Assembly (NCBI GenBank): GCA_905183005.1 | Contig: CAJJDO010000038.1 | Span: 124,001 to 188,000 of the forward strand | Origin: Paramecium pentaurelia | Taxonomy: Eukaryota > Ciliophora > Oligohymenophorea > Peniculida > Parameciidae | Direction: 5' to 3' | DNA: 64,000 bases | In this document: positions 25,867-38,857 of the stretch, piece by piece | How the letters are laid out: each line of letters starts with the position of its first letter | Position numbering within the stretch: position 1 is the first letter of the stretch | The notes under the pieces: generated by a model | What the model was told of the DNA's origin: nothing | Databases searched by the model: none | Seen by the model: only the letters and a program-made list of their open reading frames with translations | Position numbers and translations under genes: made by a program

Positions 25867-26670
25867 ATGTTGAATTTCCTTATTAGTTCCTATTTCTATT
25901 TGAGGGAGAAAATAGTGAATCCATTATACATAAAGAGTAGATTTTACAGAAGATACCTAGGCTGCCCTCCAATTACTTGGATTATTAATTTAAATTAAAA
26001 TGATGCAGGTTCTGATTATTAAAAGTATATTTTAAATGAATTTGATATAATAATTTACTTTAATACAGGAAAGGCTTATTTTTTTCAACATGACTAAAAT
26101 CCATTTTTAGATACAACAAAGTCATTTCTTTCATGCATAAATATATCTAATTAGATAACCCCGAAACAGTTAGATATATAATCTTTTAGTTTGATCTAAG
26201 TAAAAACCAGATTTTTTTTATAGGCAATTCTGGCATTTAAAATCATCTATTTCTTTCTCAACCATATATTTATGTCTGTAAAGTTATTCATTATTAGATC
26301 TTTTAATTACAAAGGAATTGAATCCTAATTAATTCAAAATGTCATCAATAAATTTATCTGGGCTAAACATAGATAATTTTCAAATCATTTTAATAGATAG
26401 CCTATCCTTTTCAAGAAAATTTATAACTAAAAGAGCTACGTAGTCAAAGCGCTGTTTTATATAGAAATTTCATACCTGAGTTTTATACCTAAGAAGTAAA
26501 ATAGAATCCTATTCAAATTAAACAGTTAAGAAATTAAAATATCACTTTCTTATTCGCCCTCTTTTTATTTTCTGAAATACTTCCTTTAAATGAGATTAAA
26601 ACACTTAAACATTTGCAATATTAACTTTTTTCTGATAGTTCCTATATGTGTATTATAGTAAAATGGTTGA
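25867..26670 (+). CDS. Hypothetical protein with hydrophobic segments (267 aa)
   Basis: Not recognised. A single open frame runs from ATG 25867 to TGA 26668-26670 (268 codons). The opening reads MLNFLISSYFYLREKIVNP. A more polar stretch with typical protein composition follows (NDAGSDYQKYILNEFD, GKAYFFQHDQNPFLDTTKS). After that come aromatic, hydrophobic segments (AILAFKIIYFFLNHIF) that could be membrane helices. A 24-nt in-frame GT..AG stretch (GTAAAAACCA...TTATAG, about 26202-26225) may be an intron, which would remove 8 residues. Ciliate-code frames this long can arise by chance at about the few-percent level, so it may be a gene or a relic. Confidence 0.35.
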
Positions 26671-27118
26671 CAGAAAATATATAATGTTGGCATAATAGTC
26701 TTCAAATCTATTTTAAACAAAAATAAATAAAATCATTGTTCTTAATCGTTTTTGGTGAGAATGATCATTATTTCTTGATAATAAAATTAATATTAACAAT
26801 TTAATTTAATATTACTTATTTTTATTTTTACATCTTCCAAATATTCATCAAATTAGAATTATTAAATACAAGCATATTAGAATAATCTAAGATCATCATG
26901 ATAATTCATATATTTAAGTAAAGAAATAATTCTGTTTGTAATAACCTGCTAAATAAATTTTAAATTTTATTTTTATTATCATTATAATATATAAACTAAA
27001 AACTAATTTTTATTAAAATTGATAAAATATCATCCATATTAATAATCTTAATAAATTTCTTCCATGTAATTAATTATAAATAAAGACTAAATCATTATTA
27101 ATAACAATAAAAGTTTAT
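26671..27118. other. Intergenic, no gene seen
   Basis: About 450 bp of AT-rich DNA between the convergent hypothetical gene and the PARP gene end. No supported feature. Confidence 0.45.
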
Positions 27119-30100
27119 TCATTAAAAGATAACTTCATAAGCTGGGTATGCCCTTCTTACATGCATTTAATACAAAATAAATATTTAGCTATTTTTAGCC
27201 ATTCCTGTAACACAATCATATCCATCACTTGGCTTTTTAATATCTTTACATTCATTTTTTTATTCAGATCTTCCCGTTGTAACTAAGCAGCATAAAAATA
27301 CAAGATTCCCTGCATAGTTAGAATCATCTTGAACTGTTAGTTTATAAGAATAATATCTGGAGTAAAAAGCATTTTCAGCAAAATAAATACCTTATCCCCA
27401 CAATCCAACCTAATTTAAATTAATTTTGTTACTCTACTGAAGGTAACATCAAAGGCTTCTGCCAAACTCTTATATATTATTGATGGATGTTATTATGATA
27501 CTCCATGCCACAGATATCTCTCCTGTTCTTATGGAAGTAATAATCTTTTTTATTTTGCACAAAGATCAATTAATTTGTTTCTTTCTAAGATATAATTATC
27601 CCATAATGTCTTATTTTATATTCTAAAAATAGCTTTAATAGTTCCTTTGTCTGTTTTCTCAAATAGGCCTTTAATTTTTTGATATTCTGATGAATTTTAA
27701 TCAAGTTGAACTTTGATGAAATTTTAATCTTAATCTATCCATTCTTTTGGGTATTCTTTATTAGCAAGACTTTTTATTAAATCTAATTATTTAAAGATTT
27801 TTTTTTCTTTATTTTTGAAAATTTCAATATTGATTAACTATCCTGATATCACTTTACCTTAAACTTTTTAAGCCACGGTGTCTAAATATTCAGTAAGCTT
27901 TTAAGATTATGTATTACTAAATAAAGGTATGTTTATTTTTAAACTAATTTAGGATTCTTATAATTTTTATTTAATCTCATTTAAAATCAAATCATTTAAC
28001 TTACTATCGAATGATTATATTAAAATTTAATTTTAACTTTCATATTTATAATTTATTTTAAATTGTGTAATTCTTTGTTTTTACTCCATATTGTCTTACT
28101 AATTAGGAATTTTTTATATAGGCCTCTAAAATTAAGTCCTAGTATTTAATTAATAAATGCCTTAGTTATTGATTACTACATCCAAATTTTTCCAAAAGAT
28201 ATCAAATTAAAAGCATTATTTATTATACATATTAATAAAATAATTAGTAAGTTCTGCATCCAGTTCTTCTTAGTTGATTATATAAGTTATTTTATTATTT
28301 TAATTTCTATAAATTATTTACGACTCAGAATTGGAAGATATTTCTTTTATTTTTAATTTTTTTAAATCAACAGAATGAGTACTTGGTTTGTTTTCTATCT
28401 AAAATTTTAGGTTAATTGTTGTTTCTTAGTTTGATTTTAAAAATCTTTCATAAGCATCATTAATTTAATTATTGATATCCTCACTATAATTAACAAATGT
28501 AATGACATCTTTCCATTACCATTTTGGTTTACTATTATTTGTAATTATTGAAGTGTTTTAAAGAATAGAATCTACAAATTAAATATATTATTTATCTATT
28601 TCAGCTATATAGATTTACCTGACTGTAGTTTCATTATTAAATATTTTATTGATAATTGCATTAAGATAAGTTTTAATTTTTAATTTTTCACTTTTACAAA
28701 TATTAAAAATTGGAAGGGCTAATTTAGAAATTTCATTATGTTTTCGAGTTTCATTGAAAAGACTATCTATAATTTAATATATTGATTGAGGATCATTAAA
28801 ATCAATATTGCATTCAGATGGAATAATTAAATTAACAATATAACGTATATTACAGAATGGACTTAATTCAAAAGTTGTGATGCCAAATTAATTTTAAGTA
28901 TGAGTGGTATTAGTTAAAAAATTATAATAATATGATTAATACAACTATCCTCCAAAGTTTAAAATTTTTTATGTTAATCCGCTTACTTCCATATTTTAAT
29001 TTTGTGAAAAGTGAAAGTTTACTATAGCATCACATTCTAATAAAGTTATATCTGCTTCTACTAAATGAATTTTTTTATCTTAGTATAAGACTTAAGATAT
29101 GAAATAATAATTATTTGTTTAAAATTTTATAGCAGCCTTCCTTTCATTTTCTAAATTTGTATAATATTATGAAAAATGTTTTTTGAAAAATTTCACTTAT
29201 TTTTCTTATAATATGCAAATTTTACTTTTTAATTGATTTTGAAAATTATTAATATCATTTAATGTTTTTAAAGATTATTCTTCTAGCAGCTATTGATTCA
29301 TTGCTTGTAATATAATTTTTTTACTTTAGGAATAATTGAAAAGAATATCTTGATTTCCAGCATTTGATTATAAGATATAATTTTCTTTTAATTCATTGAA
29401 TATAAGGATATTCTAGCATTCAATAATTTTAGTTTTTCTATTTTCTTTTTTATATTATTTTGCTTTAACTATTACTTTTTTGATCTCATCCAAATGTATA
29501 TTTTAGCAAATAAAATAATATTCTTTATTAATCTTTGATACTTCAACTTAATATTCATCTTTAAATTATTATTTTTGCATTCCCAAACTACAGTATAAAT
29601 CTTCAATCTCAAAGTTCTTTTCTATAAGGATATTTAATTAATTAAAAAACTCTTATTATAGTTACTTTTAAATATTATTTAGTTTTATTTAATCATTTAT
29701 ATAGATATCAACTAAAATAATTTTTTCATTAACTCCAACAATTTAAATCAGACATTTATCATATAATTTTGAAATTTTTTCTAAACTTGATTTAAATAAT
29801 TTTTCTAAATTTTTCTTTTCTGCTAAAGTTTGAGCAATTATTTCTTAAACTTCAAAGTTATATCTTTTGCATTAAAATTCTGTTAAATCCGATAAAATTA
29901 ATTAATATTTCTCTTCTATTAAAGTTGATTCTCCTTTTAGTTCTATCAGTAATTATGTATTAATAGTATAAGATTCTTTTGGATTAGAGTAAAATTAATA
30001 CAAGAATCTTTACCATAGATTGATTTACTTTTCATCAGTTAGAATAATATCCTAACTTGGAAAATATATTTAAAATATTGAATATTTTAGTTTTGCAAAT

Positions 30101-31872
30101 TTTTACTTAACTTCATCAATTTATTCATTTTTACTATCCATCCAAAACTAAATTAATGAATTAACTACAAACATTTTTTTATTATCTAATTTAATTTATG
30201 GTTAAGACACTTATATATCAAACTATTCTTCTGATTACTAAAGTTACTTTACTTTTTCATCAATAACATTCTCATCAGGTTTAAATTCAAGTTCTATTTC
30301 AAATTAATCCCTTATTAATTATAGATTTGAACATTTCAACACCAACTCTTAAAACTATTTCTACAGCTTTTCGATGTTAACTGGTTTTACTAATATACAA
30401 ATTAGAATAATCTAATTTGTTTATGATTTAATTTTTTATGCTTATTGTTATAAGTGAGTATACAATTAAAAATCATCTAGATTAATATCGGACGATAAGA
30501 TTATCCATAAATCTTCTACATTTAGTTATTTTATAACATTTTTATAAACTATCTTTTAATTAAATATAATTTTGATTCTAAATGCTTCTTTCTCAGATAA
30601 GCAATTATAAGTTAATATAACAGTTTAATCCAAAGTATTTTTAAGTCTCTTGAAAAAATCACTTATTTCATCTAGTTTTTATTTAGAACCTTATATCATT
30701 TAATATTAAAATAACTTTTAATCCATTTTGAAATTGATATCTTTTTAAATACTTTCAATAAGAAAACTCTAAATTATAGCATTCTATATGTAGATCATTT
30801 TATCTAATTAAGATATATTATTTTCATTTTACGGTTATAATTGATATGTGTATTTATTATTATTAGTAACTATTTCATCTTATTTAATTTAAACTTAAGA
30901 TATTTATTCTAATAATTATTCATCTTCATAATCAATATTTTAGAGTAAGTCTTTATATTTGATAATTAATTGTTAGCAAGTAGCATTCAATTCAAAATTC
31001 TTTATTATTATTGTTATATCTGCTAATTTGAAAAACTCTCTTATTAATTAACAACAAAAGTTCTAGTTATCTTATGTATTTGTTTCTCCATTTTTATGAA
31101 AAAATTATGCACGCAGTTACTAGGTATTAGAGTTTTCCATTTAAATATTATTTGTAAAGCTTTGAAATTCAAATTGAGTAAAAGTTTTCCCAAAATCTTA
31201 GTTCATTTTTTATTATCTATCTTGAAGTGATATTCTTGCTTAATTTTGTTAATTGGATGTTTATTATATTTTATTTAAACATTAACTTACTTATAGTAAA
31301 TTTAAATATTCGGATAATCTAATCGTCATAGGATCTTTGGCTCCATAAAGTGTTTTACATTCTTAAAAAGCTCGTTTGGAAAATTCTTAGCATTCATCTA
31401 TTAGATTTAACCCAAAATAAGCTCTGGCCTAATTTTGTAACGCCACTACTTTATGTCTTCCTAAAAATTGATCATATTTAGCAAATCTTATGACTTTCTC
31501 ATATTATTTTTAACGTAGATAAATCTTTTGTAAATTTATTAGAGGGTCAGATATGTCATATTTTTGTTCTACACCTAAATTCAAAGCATTTTTAAAATTT
31601 AAAATTTTAATCTCTTCATCTTCTAAGGTACAACCTAATAATGAAAAAACTGAAATACCTAAGATATTATAAGCATGAAATTTATATTCTATTGAAATTC
31701 GTTTAACACTAACAATCCATTTACAAACCATCTCTCTTTATGATAAGTATAATTCATTTACTCTCCCTAAAAGAACTTTAGCTCCTTCATTTTCTATTTT
31801 TTGTACTTCAAATTTTATTATTGCATTACGAATGCTATTCTCTTCTAAAATTTTTAAGGCTAATTGCATCAT
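27119..31872 (-). CDS. Large poly(ADP-ribose) polymerase-type protein with TPR-like N terminus
   Basis: ATG-ATG at 31872 to TGA 27121-27119, 1,576 residues. One 23-nt intron (27410-27432) interrupts the catalytic domain, and without splicing the C terminus is out of frame. The N-terminal ~150 residues look like TPR repeats (SDPLINLQKIYLRQKQYEKV, VALQNQARAYFGLNLIDECQ). About 1,100 residues of charged, helical sequence follow. A segment with a YQLNTRTQFQRPIQ end could be a WWE-type module, but this is weak. The last ~200 residues are a PARP catalytic domain of the PARP10/14-like group: LDQNSSEYQKIKGLFEKT, IFRIQNKTLWDNY, LWHGVS (NAD-binding His), GQGIYFAENAFYS (Tyr) and a YPAYEVIF end. The Glu there aligns with the third residue of the H-Y-E triad, so a polymerase-type triad seems intact. 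It would ADP-ribosylate proteins or nucleic acids. The PARP assignment is strong; the middle is unassigned. Confidence 0.9.
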
Positions 31873-32311
31873 AAAATTAATTTATAAAATATTAGGAACT
31901 TTTTTAGATGTGAACCAAAAAATAAATAAATAAAAAAAATAATTCTATTAGATTATTTTTGCAAAAATAAAACAGGATGTATAAAGAAGTATTGAAAATA
32001 AATGTAGAACTTATTTTATAATTAAGGAAATTAGAATATTTCAAATTTAAACATTAAAATTTAAAAATGATTTTATTTAATTGTTGCATTTGTTCTAAAG
32101 GTATATTTCATTAATCAGTTTATTAAAACAATTTTATTATGCTCAATTCATTTTATTATAAATCAATTATGAGATTTATAATAATTAAGTTATATTCTTT
32201 TAATGAAACAAAACTTTGAATTTCAGTTAAAAAGTGTTCCTATCAAATAATTTTTTTAAGAATTTTATTTGATAATAGAAATAAAGCTTTCTATTCAAAG
32301 GAAGAGAAACT
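31873..32311. other. Intergenic, no gene seen
   Basis: About 440 bp upstream of the PARP start and downstream of the decayed ORF. AT-rich. It should contain the PARP promoter, but no motif can be supported. Confidence 0.45.
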
Positions 32312-33784
32312 TCATAATTATTTTATAATAAATATTTTTTAAATTTGATCTATGACAAATTCTAATTTAAATGAAATAATGTAAGATTCCTTTAAATTAA
32401 AAAAACTACAGATTTCCAAAATTTGCGAAAGTTAAAATCTTATCAAAATAATTTTATTCTTTTATAATTCTTTAAAAATTTCAAGATTTTACTTAGATAT
32501 TGCTTGTTTAAGAATATAAAAGACTATTAAAATTTTTTTGTTTTGTTATAATTAATTTGTGAAAATTTTGATAAAAATAAGATTTAAAGTGGTGAATTAC
32601 ATATAAAGAGTGTTACAATGAATTTCTATTTATTTTTAAATTTATTATTTTTTGATATTCCAATTACATTTTTTTTGTTACTATTTTGAAACTAATAATT
32701 CCAGATATTTTTAGATATCTTAATCTTTCGTTTTACTATTTTATTAAATCTACTTTAATGTTTAACTCATCCTCCTTTCTTTTCTAAATTCGATGACAAA
32801 ATATTATTCTGGTTCTATTTGACTTATCTCTTTATATACTGGCATATAAAAGTTTATACTTCTTTCAAATATCAAATAAATTTCAATTGTATTTATATGC
32901 ATTTTGAATAGATTTTTTGATGCAGAACTACATAATAATTTCTCTAAATTGAAAACTATTTGATAACATGCCATATTTACTTTGAATGAAAATATATTAA
33001 TTGAATTTATCTCATTTCTTTAGTATTCATCCAGTTTCTTCAGAATTGTATGAGAGATAAATTTAAAAAATAATTTATTATTTTTTTGATATTTAATCTA
33101 CATCTTTTTAAAATTTCATTTGCTAAAATCATTAAATTTTTCGACCATTTAAAACCAATTAAGAAAATATTTATTGCCAATTAAAATTATCAAAAAGATA
33201 GATGCTTCAAACACAAAACTAAGAGAATATAATTCATCATTTAGAATAAAATTAGTTAATTAAATTTTGAAATAACTTAAATTTATAAATTGAATAATAA
33301 ATATAGGAGGAACTATATAACGATTTTCATAAAAATAAATTCTATATATGAAATATTAATTTTAAAATCAATAAAAAGTGTTTTTGATAGTTCAGGTGAA
33401 ATTGAATTTTGAATCTTGAAAAGATTTGTTATGAATTCCTTAGTCCTTTATATAGTTTTAGAGCCAATCAAATTGTTCTTAAGTGAAGTAAAATTATGTT
33501 TGTAGTGTCTGGTTGTTAGGAATTTATTTTTTCTTATAAAATAGAGAAATTGTTGAAAGCCCTAAAAGTGCTGACATATTTTCTGTAGTCAACCCCAACT
33601 CTAATAATTTTCGAATCAAGTTAGCATTTTTTAATTATATCCCTTTATTGTTTTTTTCTATATTTTTGTTTTTTTGCTTCCTTTAATCTAATATTGAATT
33701 ATTTTACTTTATTTCTTTATCCTAATTTAATTTTTTTGCCGAAATTATATTTATAAAATAAAACCGTATTTATTGTATATATAT
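32312..33784 (-). pseudogene. Decayed ORF, possibly a Tc1/mariner-type transposase
   Basis: One minus-strand frame is coding-like from 33784 down to TGA 32314-32312 (about 490 codons). It has no good ATG at its 5' end and three in-frame TGA codons (one at 33394-33392, one about 27 bp further, one near 33096). There is no frameshift between them. The N-terminal part contains a helix-turn-helix-like segment (NLIRKLLELGLTTENMSALL-GLSTISLFYKK) followed by FTQEQFDWLQNYI. Further on, FYMPVYKEISQIEPEQYF loosely recalls the 'LPPYSPxLNPIExxF' signature around the last acidic residue of IS630/Tc1/mariner transposases. Decay by point mutation is consistent with a dead transposon copy retained in the macronucleus. 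I see no terminal inverted repeats. An unrelated gene with undetected 3n introns is the alternative. Confidence 0.4.
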
Positions 33785-34021
33785 TCAAAATTTACCTTGT
33801 AAATTTTTACTATTTACAATAAATAAAGTATAACCATTTTATATCAAATCAAAAGTATAAATAAATATTTAATAAATAAATGTACAATTTAGCTTTTAAT
33901 TACAAATTTTTTTTCATACACTCATTTTTTTGTTTAAATATATATATATATATCCTAACCTAAATTTTTTTTATTTTTTGTATTTCCTTCATAAGAATAA
34001 TTAAAATAAATTCCAATATAA

Positions 34022-35420
34022 ATGATTGTAAAACACTATAATCAAAACATCCCTAAGGACTTCATCTCATAATTCTATTAAGGGATTGAGTATGATAATA
34101 TCAAACGATCGGGATTAAGTTTCAAAAACCATTGGATTCGATGGTTAAAATATAATTCGCTCTTTCTCCATCAAATTACTGATATGGATCCTTTATTCCA
34201 TTAATTGTATGAAGTTTATTTTTTATATCATAATTTTATGTAACTCTCCTTTAAGATACTGATTGGGTATTGAATAAGAATGAATGGGAAAAATAAAATT
34301 AATTCTAATATCATTTCAAAAAAGGAAAGGCTTATCCATTTTCAACATTTATAAAAAACAATAATAAATTAATGAACGATAAATATGAAAACAAAGAACT
34401 TATCGGTAAGAATAAATTTAAAAAGAATTTCATACATTCTTGGTCAACAATATACATAGTTCATATCCAAAACTGTGACGTCATAAGTCAAACAGTAATA
34501 TCAAGTTTGAATCAAAGGTAACTGTAGAAAAATATATTCTATTATATTCTATTCTAAAAAAATAATGAATATATAGCTAATCTCTCTCTACCCTTTAAGA
34601 CCATATATATCTTAAAACTTTGTTTTAACTTACGATTTGATATTAGAAAAATGAATAAAGAGTTAAGTGCTTCAATATGTTTTCTTATATCTGGAAGCAA
34701 GAGATGGCGAAACTTATACTTTGGAAAATAGACCCATACCTTTAAGTTAAATATTCTTAAAAAAGGCTAACTTAGGCATTAAATTATATAATTAAAGATA
34801 ATGAAAGAAAACGATAATATTTTTAGCAAATTATTAAGGGATTAAAATGAAAAGTAGAAATCATTATCTATTTTCGATTTGCCTCTCTATCTGAAATGTT
34901 TAATTTCATGAGAGTACAGTATATGTAAGATTAATAATTCTTAAAAAATCTTATGAGTTGCCTTTATATGAAGGTAAATTAAGTTAAGACAGCATTAAAA
35001 ATTGAGTACCTTAAGGCTGTGTATTATGATCTTTCGTATTTAATATTTATTTTCATTTTCTAATAGAATAGATAAAGCGTATCTAAGTACTTAAAATATT
35101 TCATAAATAATGGATCAATAAAATGCACAATAATAAGATTGGCAAAAAAGAAAAAAAGATAATATTTGTAAGTCAATATCTCTTCTCTCTACATAATTTC
35201 GGCCTCTCGTTTCCTAAATATACTCAATGTGTTACTCTCTGTTTTTTTATATTTTTTAATTAGAATAAGGACACAGGATCACTAATTCAAGTAAATTTAT
35301 AGCATAGAATTTGAGCTTATTAATGGTATTCGTATGTTTAACCAAGATTAGATCTTTTATCTAAAGACCTTATAAAGGCTAGATCTTTGTACTTTTGAGT
35401 CAACCTATGATTCTTTTTGA
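34022..35420 (+). CDS. Multi-exon hypothetical gene, exon model unresolved
   Basis: Not recognised. The first exon is clear: ATG 34022, MIVKHYNQNIPKDFISQFYQ, then SGLSFKNHWIRWLKYNS. Further coding-like pieces follow in changing frames: DTDWVLNKNEWEKQ and KKGKAYPFSTFIKNNN (~34258-34390), LILWKIDPYLQVKYSQKRL (~34710-34780), QQNAQQQDWQKRKKDN (~35110-35165) and FELINGIRMFNQDQIFY (~35310-35360, ending at TGA 35418-35420). Between them lie pyrimidine-rich stretches with GTAAG-type 5' ends and AG 3' ends longer than the micro-introns elsewhere, for example GTAAGTCAAT...TTTAATTAG of 96 nt near 35169-35264. I could not thread one frame through. The gene may use longer introns or be partly degraded. 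Confidence 0.4.
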
Positions 35421-35971
35421 ATTTTTGAATTTAGATTTTACATCAAAAATTGGTTTTATACAAAAATAAGCAATAAATTTAATCAAAATATTGATTATAA
35501 AATATGTAAAATATTTATTATTTGATTAAAATAAATGAAAAAATTAATAGAATTATATAGCTGCATTTTGCCAAATAATATTTTGAAAAGATCATCAATG
35601 TAGAAACAATAAATATATGATTCATTAAAATCAAATAAATATCTTACATTTATACCAAAGTTAATTCAACTAAGAATTACAAAAAATATTGAATTTTATT
35701 TATTATACTCAACACAAATTAATATGATATAAAATGATTTGGATTAATAAACTTTATCAATCAGCCAGAAATGCAAATAATGCAAGAAGATGTGTAAAAG
35801 TCATTGAAAGAATAAGTAAAATTATATATTTCATATTTACAATTTAAATCTTACTACAATATTTCTATTTTACAATATTTATATATCTCAAAATACAAAA
35901 ATAAAAATAAATGCGATTATATTATTTTATTATTTGAAAAACAAATTGGATTTCTTGTTGAAAATATTATA
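35421..35971. other. Intergenic, no gene seen
   Basis: About 550 bp, AT-rich, upstream of the tandem membrane-protein genes. No supported feature. Confidence 0.4.
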
Positions 35972-37135
35972 ATGATTATTGTATTTACTTTACTCCATAT
36001 TGCTTGTTCTTTATATTTTTTAGAGTTGTTTTAGAATAGTCTATTGATAAAGCTAGACGAGTCTAACAAGGCTATTATATTATTATAAGGCCAAGTTTCT
36101 CACATTTAAGATGAAAATAATTATTAATATTGTCCATATAACAACTAAGGTTGTTGGGCTGGAGCAATCAATGATAAAAGTCAAATATTTGAATACTTCT
36201 AATTAAAACTTGGTGAGTTTTAGATTTATGATCTAGAAAAACACTCATATAATACAGAAATTCTTACATTTTTACATACATATATGGAATAATAAACTAA
36301 TGGTATAAACAAAAATTTTTTAACATTAAGTCCTTTTGCATCAAATTTAAACTCATTTGTGTATTTTGGTTATTCATTATGTATTTCTTAAGAAGATGCT
36401 TATTTAAAAACAAATTAAAATGAAGCTATATTGAAGAATCAATTAAATATGTCTGGTATCAAGAGCTATGTTTAGTAAAAATATTTCGAAGAAACTATTT
36501 TTAAAATTACAATTTAGTATTTAGAACTTGAGGAGTAAATTTTTGATATATCAAATTATTCAATCATTTTAGATAATGAAATAGAAAATTGCATAATTCC
36601 TATCGAACTGATGATGAGAATTTATAATTAAGCAATTTTTTGGAACTTTATTGAAGATTCCTTTAATATGTAGTATTAATTTTTTTACAGAGAAGCAAAT
36701 TAATAAAGGATTGAAAGTTTAGGTTCAATCAAATTTTACAATTCCGTGAACTAACCTTTGCTCATTATGCCTGAAAATTACATAGATTATAATTATAAGG
36801 ATTCAGGGTTTGATTTCTTAAAACTTGTTGGTGATAGATTTAAGACTTAAATTGTTTTAGGCCAAAGTTTTTTGAGAAATAAGATTATTCATTATTCTAC
36901 TGATACACAAGAAATTTTTATTGAATAATTATCAGAAAATAAATGTATTTTATAAGGTTTTGAGAAAGACAAACTCTTTGACTTTTTATTATTTAAAATA
37001 ATATTCATCTTAATTATGTCAATATTTGTATATGGAATATTTAGAAAAATACGAGCCTAATATTTACATCAGAAGAATATTAAAATTGCATAATAATAAC
37101 TCATTTTGAATAATGAAATAGAGGTTTTGAAATGA
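35972..37135 (+). CDS. Type I membrane protein (387 aa)
   Basis: Not recognised. Intronless, ATG 35972 to TGA 37133-37135. The N terminus is a signal peptide (MIIVFTLLHIACSLYFLEL). A ~310-residue ectodomain has few cysteines (YCPYNNQGCCWAGAIND-like segment near residue 55). One transmembrane helix is near the C terminus (LFKIIFILIMSIFVYGIF), with a basic stop-transfer (RKIRAQY) and a ~30-residue cytosolic tail. The stop codon overlaps the first possible ATG of the next gene (ATGA at 37132-37135). The next gene has the same topology, so the two may be a diverged tandem pair, but I see no convincing residue-level match. Confidence 0.7.
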
Positions 37136-38371
37136 TCTAATTATTATTATTATTAATGATAATTTATATATTATTTTAATAAGTCTTAACCTTTGAACTT
37201 CCTAAAGATACATACCCGCTTAGATAAAATGAATAAACTTTGAAATACTACATTATATTAGATAATAAGGAATACGTTATTGATTTAAATAATGAGTTTA
37301 GTGTTACTGATATTAATGGAGTCAATCAAGAATGCAATATAAATTATCAATGCCAATATTGTGATTAATTCTGTCGATATACATTTATAGATTAGTAAGA
37401 TTCAGATTAGAATGGAACTCTTTAAGAATTAGTGTTAGAAATTGAAAATATTTAAGGAAATAAATAAATTGAAGAATTTATAGCTCTACATTCCATTAAT
37501 ACTAATTAAATTGGATTTGGAATGAGAAGACTATGTACCGATTTAATTATATAAGACAGAAAATCATTAGAATTTTACTTTTCCATAAAATACATTTGTA
37601 TCAAATGTGGTTTCATTGTGCTTTTCATCTCTTGGTTTTATTCATAAATAAAAATAAAAGAATATAAACAATTCAATAACAATACCATATTTCTAACATG
37701 AAAATGTTTATTCTTTTAAATTTAAACATATATAGATAGGGTTCAATACAAATATAAATATAGAAAATGTAAATATTTAGATTGATTCTCTAAATCCATT
37801 TACTTAATTACCAAAAGATGTTTTCAGGTATTAAAATAATTAAAATTAGTGAAATTGCAAATTATTACAAGCAATTTGGATTTAGCATTGTAAACTAAGG
37901 TTATTTAAGTATACATGAAAACAAATTTATAATATCAGATATATTAGCCATTAAAATATATATAAATTAAACCTTTTATTTAGAGTATTAACCATATCAA
38001 TTTTTGTACTATTCAGGAGAATATATATAACTCCCTTTTAAATAATCAAAGTATTAATTTTTAAACTAATTTATAGAAAAAAATCTATAATATTAGGTGT
38101 AACTTTTTTAAATAATGTATACCTAACAATCAATTAAAATGAACAGAGTTTTTCATTTTCTTAGATTGATTGTTAAAGTTCCTTAGTACAAAATTAAAAT
38201 ACTTACCATTTATTATCCATTTTTATATTATTAGGAGTTCTTTTATTATTCGCTATTTTATTTAAATTATGTAAAAAGGCATAAGCATATATAAAAATAA
38301 CTTAAGTCCAAGAAGTTGAATTATAATCTTCAAGAGTTGAAAGAGAAAAAGAAGAAGAATTATAAATATGA
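37132..38371 (+). CDS. Second tandem type I membrane protein
   Basis: Not recognised. The earliest ATG, at 37132, overlaps the upstream stop. Another in-frame ATG at 37156 also gives a good signal peptide (MIIYILFQQVLTFE), so the true start may be the second. The ectodomain includes a cysteine cluster (CNINYQCQYCDQFC). The frame must shift by introns around 37400-37545 (the later frame reads EDYVPIQLYKTENHQNFTF) and at a 22-nt intron near 37828 (GTATTAAAAT...AATTAG), and possibly again. The end is clear: transmembrane helix SIFILLGVLLLFAILF, then KLCKKAQAY and an acidic/basic tail ending at TGA 38369-38371. The total intron length must be 1 modulo 3. The exact exon model is uncertain. Confidence 0.6.
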
Positions 38372-38857
38372 ATCAAAATATATATATTTATAATATAAAT
38401 AACAATCTTAAATTAGAAGATAAAAAAATAGATTAAGTTAAGGCTAATATTTTAAAATTAAAAAGACATCAAATATAAATTTAAATTTACAACAAATAAA
38501 TCTGTAAATATCTATAAATCATTTTAAATTAATTATAAATTAGAAACCAATTTTATTTTAAAAATAAACAAAAATGATTTTAAATAAATAAATATTCAAT
38601 CTTTTTGTGATATTTCTAACTTAAATATTTGAAAATCATAAGGAAAATCTTAAATTATCAATAATATTATGTATAATAAATAAAAGTATCAAATATTATG
38701 AATTGATTAAAATCAATAAAGTATATTTATTATATTAAATTATAAAATATCTATAGTTTAATAAATGATATTTTATAGATGTAAATATAAGATCATTTCT
38801 AATCTTATAATAAAAAATTGAAAATAATAATTTTTTATTAATTATTTAATTTTATTT
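38372..38857. other. Intergenic, no gene seen
   Basis: About 490 bp of AT-rich spacer between two plus-strand genes. No supported feature. Confidence 0.45.
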
